From: Arenibacter sp040216555
Lineage (GTDB): Bacteria > Bacteroidota > Bacteroidia > Flavobacteriales > Flavobacteriaceae
NCBI GenBank assembly: GCA_040216555.1
Contig: JAVJOW010000022.1
Location: 124,001-188,000 of the forward strand
DNA length: 64,000 bases
Direction of reading: 5' to 3'
Positions 58,841-64,000 of the stretch are shown one piece after another. A model generated the notes under the pieces. The model was not told where the DNA came from. It worked only from the letters and a program-made list of their open reading frames with translations, and ran no database searches. The first letter of the stretch is position 1, and each line of letters begins with the position of its first letter. The position numbers and the translations under genes are program-made.

Positions 58841-59828
58841 CGCTAAAGATTTTGAAATCCCTTTTTTAAATAACGCCAATAACAAGCTTCATAAGGTAAG
58901 CTTTACAAAAGATGCCTTAAATTCCGAGACAGCCATCCAAGCCGTTGGGCATAATGCAGTTTCTATATTTTCCGGTGATGATGCCTCCTCTATAGTATTG
59001 GAAAAGTTATCGGATTTGGGGGTTCGCTATATTAGCCTGCGTTCGGCCGGGTATAATAACGTGCATCTAAAAACAGCACATAAATATGGCCTTAAAGTAG
59101 CCAATGTCCCGGAGTATTCCCCCTACTCCATTGCCGAACATGCCGTTGCCCTATTGCAGGCACTTAACCGGAAGATTATTTTGGCAGATAGGCAGGTACA
59201 CTCCTTTAATTTTCTGCAAAACAACCTGATGGGCTTCGATTTGAACGGAAAGACCGTAGGCATTATTGGAACTGGTAAAATTGGTAGTGTAATGGCGAAG
59301 ATCATGAGCGGTTTTGGTTGCAAAATATTGGCCAATGACCTTAAACCTGATTATAAGCTTGTTCAATTATATGATCTTACCTACACTTCAGTAGAGAAGA
59401 TTTGCAAACAATCCGATATAATAAGTCTTCATATTCCGCTAACCCAAGAGAACTACTATTTGATAGACAAACAAAAATTGGCCCTAATGAAACCGGAGGT
59501 TATTTTGATAAATACGGCAAGAGGAGCCTTAGTGGAAACTAAAGAATTGATCAGTGCACTGGAGGAAAAAGCAATTGGGGGCTACTGTACGGATGTTTAT
59601 GAAAAGGAAATTGGGTCGTTTTTTAAGGATAATTCTACCGAAGGGATCAAAGACACCCAATTAATGAAGTTATTATCCTTTCCCAATGTGCTGCTTACAC
59701 CCCACCAAGGTTTTATAACCAAAGAGGCGTTGACCAATATTGCCGAAGTTACTTTCGAAAATCTGAAAAGTTGGGAAGAAGGTAAACAGTCCAAGAACGA
59801 ACTACTACTTGAAACCATCAATTCATAA
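58821..59828 (+). CDS. second D-lactate dehydrogenase (LdhA paralogue)
   Basis: 335 residues, co-linear with the enzyme at 10897: LRSAGYNNV at 73-81, G150-x-G-x2-G155, catalytic Arg234 in NTARGA, His295 in PHQGFIT. All key residues of NAD-dependent D-lactate dehydrogenase are kept. Translation is probably coupled to the lipoprotein gene, which it overlaps by 20 bases. Its end overlaps the convergent cardiolipin synthase gene by 6 bases. Differences in substrate or regulation from the first copy cannot be seen. Confidence 0.86.
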   Translation: MKLLVYSAKDFEIPFLNNANNKLHKVSFTKDALNSETAIQAVGHNAVSIFSGDDASSIVLEKLSDLGVRYISLRSAGYNNVHLKTAHKYGLKVANVPEYSPYSIAEHAVALLQALNRKIILADRQVHSFNFLQNNLMGFDLNGKTVGIIGTGKIGSVMAKIMSGFGCKILANDLKPDYKLVQLYDLTYTSVEKICKQSDIISLHIPLTQENYYLIDKQKLALMKPEVILINTARGALVETKELISALEEKAIGGYCTDVYEKEIGSFFKDNSTEGIKDTQLMKLLSFPNVLLTPHQGFITKEALTNIAEVTFENLKSWEEGKQSKNELLLETINS

Positions 59829-61235
59829 TAACGGACTAAATACTTTTCCAAAACCTTCCTTTAACTTTTCACCCCAAGGTCTTTTTATGTAATCGTTGTA
59901 GACCAGTATTCTACTAGAATAGGCATCCTTAAGAAAATCTTCCTTCAACAACTGCGCAAAAGCAGTATCATAAACAATAGCATTTACTTCATAGTTCTGC
60001 TCAAAACTCCTATCATCCAAATTAGCCGTGCCTATAGTAGTTATGGAATCATCACTAACAATGATTTTACTATGCAAAAATCCGTCAGGAAACAAATAGA
60101 TCTTCACCCCGGATTTAAGTAGGGGTTCAAAATAAGAACGCACACTCCAACTAACTATCTTGTTATCTGCATTCTCGGAAACCATCAAACGTACGTCAAC
60201 ACCTCCCAATGCAGAGGTCTGTAAGGCCTGCATTACAGCCTGTCCGGGAATTACATAGGGATTGGTAATAAACAGATAATTCTTCGCCTTGTTGATCAGT
60301 GTAAAGTAAGTCTGTTCCAAGGAAGGAAAATCATCGTCCGGTCCCCCTGAGACGATTTGCACAAGTTTACCTTCATTTTTATCAATGGACACTTTATCCA
60401 TATCCAAGGGCAGCACGGCAATGGTCTTTTGACAAACGAGATACCAATCCATTGCAAAAACAAAATCCAAATGACTCGCAGCGGTACCCTCCAATCTTAG
60501 GTGCATATCGTGCCAGTTGCCCAGTTCCAAATCGCCTTTCAAGTATTTATCCGAAACGTTTATTCCACCGGTAAATGCCACCTTGCCATCTACTACAATA
60601 ATCTTTCTATGATTTCTATAGTTTAAGGAAGAAAAAAAGCGCCCGAACTTGAAAGGCAGAAAAGGATATACCTCTACCCCAATAGATGTCAATTTTCTCA
60701 AATAGACCTTACTTAATGAAAAGCTGCCAATACCGTCATAGATCATTCTTACCTCAACCCCTTGCTTAATTTTACGCTCAAAAAGCTGCAATAGCCTTTC
60801 TGTTAGTTCCCCTTCTTCAAAAATGTAGTATTGTAGATTTATACGATATTGGGCGTTTTCCAAAGCCTCGAAGATAGATTCGAAAGTCGTTTTTCCATCT
60901 TTCAGCAGCCGCAATTCATTATTGTCCGTGGGAGGGAAATGTGAATTTCGATATACCAAGGTCATTAGTTTTTGGTATTTCCCGCTCATGGATGCCATGT
61001 GCTGTATTAAAGGCTCCGGCAAATTTAAAAAAGCCTTCTTTTTTAATTTCAACAACTTATTTTTTCTCCGATTTCTTCCCAGAAGAAGATATAGGAACAT
61101 TCCACCTACGGGAATGGTAAAAATGGCCAGAAGCCAGGCCAAACTTTTTGAAGGTTTGGCACCGTGCAAAAGGATACTTATGATAATGGCTAAAGCAATA
61201 AGCAAATAAAGGGTCAGAAAAATGGCATTCAACAT
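59823..61235 (-). CDS. cls: cardiolipin synthase (PLD family)
   Basis: 470 residues from the ATG at 61235. Two N-terminal membrane helices (about 3-22 and 32-52), then two phospholipase D motifs: H209-x-K211-x4-D216 and H388-x-K390-x4-D395. It condenses two phosphatidylglycerols (or PG and PE) to cardiolipin at the inner membrane. Operator at 61306 with box GAACTTTG upstream; membrane lipid change thus seems part of the regulon. Confidence 0.9.
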   Translation of the reverse strand: MLNAIFLTLYLLIALAIIISILLHGAKPSKSLAWLLAIFTIPVGGMFLYLLLGRNRRKNKLLKLKKKAFLNLPEPLIQHMASMSGKYQKLMTLVYRNSHFPPTDNNELRLLKDGKTTFESIFEALENAQYRINLQYYIFEEGELTERLLQLFERKIKQGVEVRMIYDGIGSFSLSKVYLRKLTSIGVEVYPFLPFKFGRFFSSLNYRNHRKIIVVDGKVAFTGGINVSDKYLKGDLELGNWHDMHLRLEGTAASHLDFVFAMDWYLVCQKTIAVLPLDMDKVSIDKNEGKLVQIVSGGPDDDFPSLEQTYFTLINKAKNYLFITNPYVIPGQAVMQALQTSALGGVDVRLMVSENADNKIVSWSVRSYFEPLLKSGVKIYLFPDGFLHSKIIVSDDSITTIGTANLDDRSFEQNYEVNAIVYDTAFAQLLKEDFLKDAYSSRILVYNDYIKRPWGEKLKEGFGKVFSPLL

Positions 61236-61305
61236 GTTTTCCTTTTTGTTTGTTGACTTGAATAAGTACAATGAACAAAGTTCGGGAATTGTTATGTTTT
61301 AACTA

Positions 61306-61317
61306 TGATAATTATCA
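61306..61317 (-). promoter_or_regulatory. TGAY-N4-RTCA operator for cardiolipin synthase
   Basis: TGATAATTATCA is a perfect 12-bp palindrome. Minus-strand box GAACTTTG (61276-61283), identical to that of pta, ends 35.5 bp from the centre. Confidence 0.68.
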
Positions 61318-61496
61318 GCTATTGATAGCACTAAGCCATTTACAGCTATCCCCTTTAAACGTTGAATGGAAATATAAAACCCACAAAACAAAATATTTAT
61401 GTTTTGAGGGTTCCTTGTTGTTCATATTATTTAGATCATATTATTACTGGAAACTAGTTTTATCCAGGAATCAAAGGGCTTTTTGGAATGCCAGAC

Positions 61497-62048
61497 CTAC
61501 GAGTGTGCAAGCTTTCCTGAAAATACGCCTGCGCCTTTAAAAAGTTGCGCAATAGACTTGAAAATTCCCTTTGTTTTAAAGGGTACAAAATCGAACCTTA
61601 GAATGGCTTCAGGCGACTCCTCCCTGGCAATGGTCATTCCGTTCAATATTTCGAAGTCCAGGAACTTAATTCCGTCTGCACGTTCTTGATATCTATCATA
61701 ATAAATTATTTTACTCCCAGATTTGTCAAGATAAAATCTAAACGCACTGTAAGACCCTGGTTCCAAACTAAGGATGCTTTTGGATTTTAAAAACAGACCT
61801 GTATGCATACCTTTAATAGGTATGGCAACCTGACCTGTGAAGTCCGCAATAAAATGCTCCTGTCCCTTAGTATCTATAGCAGAAAACTTAGTAATGTTCA
61901 AATCCATTTCGGACACTTTCATATCCGTGGCATAGATATTCCGTAGCACTAAATCCTTAATACATTTTCCATCAGAATCCAATAGATACCTGTCGGATAG
62001 CAGAGGAACCACTTGCCAAGTCTTGGGATAAAAATTCATTTTTTTCAT
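61497..62048 (-). CDS. uncharacterised 183-residue protein
   Basis: 183 residues without signal peptide or membrane helix. The middle part (about 20-150) is a run of predicted beta strands such as GSYSAFRFYLDKSGSKIIYYD; the C-terminus is basic. I recognise no family. A perfect minus-strand -7 box TAACTTTG (62075-62082) lies 27 bases upstream, but no operator stands at 36.5 bp, so it appears to be outside the regulon. Confidence 0.6.
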   Translation of the reverse strand: MKKMNFYPKTWQVVPLLSDRYLLDSDGKCIKDLVLRNIYATDMKVSEMDLNITKFSAIDTKGQEHFIADFTGQVAIPIKGMHTGLFLKSKSILSLEPGSYSAFRFYLDKSGSKIIYYDRYQERADGIKFLDFEILNGMTIAREESPEAILRFDFVPFKTKGIFKSIAQLFKGAGVFSGKLAHS

Positions 62049-62334
62049 AACGAAGTATTTAAAGAATACACTTACAAAGTTATCGGTAGGTGCTCTTTAA
62101 TGAAACAGCAGAATTTTCCAATTTATATGCTATCTTAACTTCAGATCGAAAATAAATCTTAAAAAATGTTAATATCTGGGATATATGAGTTAATCCCGTT
62201 TACGAGCAGTGCTATAATTACCCAAGGTGTTGCAGTGGTTAATTACAGAATTTCATGCGAGGGGCAAATGCATAATAGATAGCTTTTGATCTTGAACTAT
62301 CAAAACTTCAAGGCCACCCTAAGTTACCGCACTT

Positions 62335-62889
62335 CTAAAAAGTAATATTTACGAATGGCAGTATAGGGCTGGTATAAACACTTTCATCTTTCTTGTACAG
62401 TAGATTGTACTTAGCCCCTACGGATATTTTTTCGTTAATATTCCAACCTAGACCAACGAAAAGTGCAGAGTCCCAATAATCATCGGTAACTTTTCCAGTG
62501 GGAGTCTCAGTTTTGGTATTCACCTTGAGCTCGGCGAATTCCAACAAGGTAGTCAATTGTCTGATCGGTCTATACTGGGTAATGATGTTCGCCCCGAAAG
62601 TAGTGGTATTCTGTAAATCCTTGATAGAAGTATAACTGCCTTGGATTCCGCCGCCTAGACTCACCTTATCGCTTACTTCATATATTAAATTGGGAGCTAA
62701 ACTAATGTTGGTACCCCCAACAAAGCTCAAGCCAAACCCTAAACCGAATTTTAATCTATTTTCTGTTTTGGAAGTACTGTCCACTACCGCGATATCTGTT
62801 GTCTGGCAAAATACATTTTCACTGGATATGCACACTACAATAACCGTTGCCACGGTTAAATAGAATCTATTTAATTTCATACTGGTCAT
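62335..62889 (-). CDS. outer-membrane beta-barrel protein
   Basis: 184 residues with a Sec signal (about 4-29, ending in VFCQ; a second Met at residue 4 is an alternative start). The mature part alternates glycine-aromatic strands (LKFGLGFGLSFVGG, VSLGGGIQGSYT, ALFVGLGWNI) and ends in a terminal Phe (FVNITF), the C-terminal signature of outer-membrane barrels. Probably an eight-stranded small barrel. Role unknown; no operator upstream. Confidence 0.72.
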   Translation of the reverse strand: MTSMKLNRFYLTVATVIVVCISSENVFCQTTDIAVVDSTSKTENRLKFGLGFGLSFVGGTNISLAPNLIYEVSDKVSLGGGIQGSYTSIKDLQNTTTFGANIITQYRPIRQLTTLLEFAELKVNTKTETPTGKVTDDYWDSALFVGLGWNINEKISVGAKYNLLYKKDESVYTSPILPFVNITF

Positions 62890-63155
62890 GTTATTGGTTG
62901 GTTTTATTATAAAGCTTATCTAGCTGATTCATGATATGGCTTTTTTTAACGTTATTCAATATTTATTTGGCCTCAGGGGATAATCATGGTAAGCATAATT
63001 ATATGGTTTTCGAGTTCTGTCCAATATCTATATATTGCACCAAGGATTGTAGAATTTTATGTCTACAAAAACTGAAGTTCTTGTATACTACAAGGGTTTG
63101 AATAAATAACATATATTTAGTTTGTACAGTTACAGATAACTATTAAAAATACACC

Positions 63156-64000
63156 GTGAAAAACCGTTCTATTCTATTTCTAGGGACTTTTATTATTCTA
63201 ATTTCCGCTTTACAAGCTCAAAATAGTGGCCAAGTATACTTTACCAATGGCTTTAAGATAGGAGAATTAACCGATTCCTCTGCCATACTATGGACCAGAT
63301 TGTGCCGATCCCAAAAACCGGTACCCATAAAACATCAACAGAAAGGGGCACCCTTTAGAAGCCCTATAGATTTTGACAATGATATGCCGGTAAATGAAAT
63401 GGACGGGGCCGTGGAGGGTACCTTCGGGCAGATCAGCATTGAGGTCCGTTCTAAAGACACTGTGATAAATACCCCATGGGAATATGTTTCGGAGTATAAA
63501 GACTTTACTTTTAAACACAAGATTTCCGGTCTAAAATCCAATATGGCCTACGCTGTAACCATTAGGGGAAGAAAAGGAACTGAAACACCCGTCGCCGAAA
63601 TACAGGGAAGGTTTACCACTGCACCCAAAGCAAATGAAGTGGTACCCGTACTTTTCACCTCTTCCACCTGTCAATACTTTTGGTCCTATGACGATCCTGA
63701 AAGAGGCTTTAAGATTTATGATAATATGCTAAAATTAAATCCGCTCTTTCACTGCCAAACTGGAGATTATGTTTATTACGACAAACCAGGGCCTATGGCA
63801 TACAATTTGGAATTGGCAAGGCATAAATGGCATGCCATTAATTCCTGGCCCTCTTTGAACAATTTTTACAACAATACGCCCCTTTACTTGCAAAAGGACG
63901 ACCATGATTTATTAAAGGACGATGCCATGCCCACCTCCTCCCCTTTTGGGGAACTGAGTTTTGAGGATGGTCTGTTAATCTGGAACGAGCAGGCCCCTAT
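63156..64000 (+). CDS. PhoD-like alkaline phosphatase, N-terminal part (runs off the window)
   Basis: Open from a GTG at 63156 to the window end (281 residues so far). A Sec signal peptide (1-22, ending in LQAQ) is followed by the PhoD N-terminal domain (FKIGELTDSSAILWTRL) and the start of the metallophosphatase domain, with TGDYVYYD and KDDHDLL supplying metal ligands. Exported phosphodiesterase/phosphatase; substrate unknown. There is no ATG near the signal peptide, so GTG is the only sensible start. Confidence 0.8.
   Translation, partial: MKNRSILFLGTFIILISALQAQNSGQVYFTNGFKIGELTDSSAILWTRLCRSQKPVPIKHQQKGAPFRSPIDFDNDMPVNEMDGAVEGTFGQISIEVRSKDTVINTPWEYVSEYKDFTFKHKISGLKSNMAYAVTIRGRKGTETPVAEIQGRFTTAPKANEVVPVLFTSSTCQYFWSYDDPERGFKIYDNMLKLNPLFHCQTGDYVYYDKPGPMAYNLELARHKWHAINSWPSLNNFYNNTPLYLQKDDHDLLKDDAMPTSSPFGELSFEDGLLIWNEQAP

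Overview
The window looks like chromosomal DNA of a marine Flavobacteriaceae bacterium (Bacteroidota, in the range of Arenibacter, Maribacter or Zobellia). The evidence is the low GC, the absence of Shine-Dalgarno-like leaders, promoters of the Bacteroidota type (TAnnTTTG at -7), and best-known protein families typical of that group. I recognise 63 genes (two of them cut by the window ends) and no rRNA, tRNA, CRISPR array, insertion sequence or prophage.

Layout. 1-6.7 kb: edge of an APC-type permease, a DUF1003 membrane protein, a Tat-exported Gfo/Idh/MocA oxidoreductase, and a three-gene ABC efflux operon. 6.8-19.3 kb: a sugar and fermentation block with a flavin-binding PNPOx-like protein, PEP synthase, a cupin, D-lactate dehydrogenase, phosphoglycerate mutase, PfkB, glucokinase, a universal stress protein (USP), phosphate acetyltransferase and acetate kinase. 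19.4-25.7 kb: small membrane and helical proteins, a UbiB/ABC1 kinase, exonuclease III, a divergent sigma-70-like factor and a YtxH-holin-like trio. 25.7-29.5 kb: a multi-PAS histidine kinase with a LOV photoreceptor-type domain plus a REC-CRP fusion regulator. 29.7-42.5 kb: patatin, Hsp20, P-type ATPase, Upp, glucan phosphorylase, M50-CBS protease, HEAT, SDR and WG-repeat proteins, a USP and a TerB-like protein. 42.5-45.1 kb: a second kinase plus a second REC-CRP regulator. 45.2-53.8 kb: nine tandem two-domain USPs with a divergent thioredoxin. 54-61 kb: a small eRF1-like protein, an MscS channel, an ATP-cone nuclease, a beta-CASP nuclease, a helical protein, a lipoprotein, a second D-lactate dehydrogenase and cardiolipin synthase. 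61.5-64 kb: an unknown protein, a beta-barrel protein and the start of a PhoD-like phosphatase.

The main discovery is a regulon written across the window. By eye I find 23 intergenic copies of a palindrome, consensus M-TGAY-N4-RTCA-K, from 5.9 to 61.3 kb. In nearly every case the centre of the palindrome lies exactly 36.5 bp (twice 35.5 bp) before the last base of a Bacteroidota -7 box (TAnnTTTG, or the variants TTTA or TTAG). That is the geometry of a class II CRP/FNR activator. Three palindromes serve promoters on both sides. The obvious candidate binders are the two REC-CRP fusions encoded here. Both lack FNR cysteines and carry Glu-x-x-Ile-Arg in the recognition helix, which fits a TGA half-site without the leading T of FNR boxes.

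Taken together, the operator-linked genes resemble a low-energy or hypoxia survival programme. They cover fermentation of sugars to lactate and acetate, USPs, Hsp20, a CBS-linked site-2 protease, thioredoxin and membrane-lipid remodelling. The gene content is convergent with the mycobacterial DosR and pseudomonad Anr/USP regulons. The signals may include light (LOV domain) and possibly oxygen (FixL-like PAS in the second kinase). The regulatory logic is inference; the site positions and spacings are read directly from the sequence.
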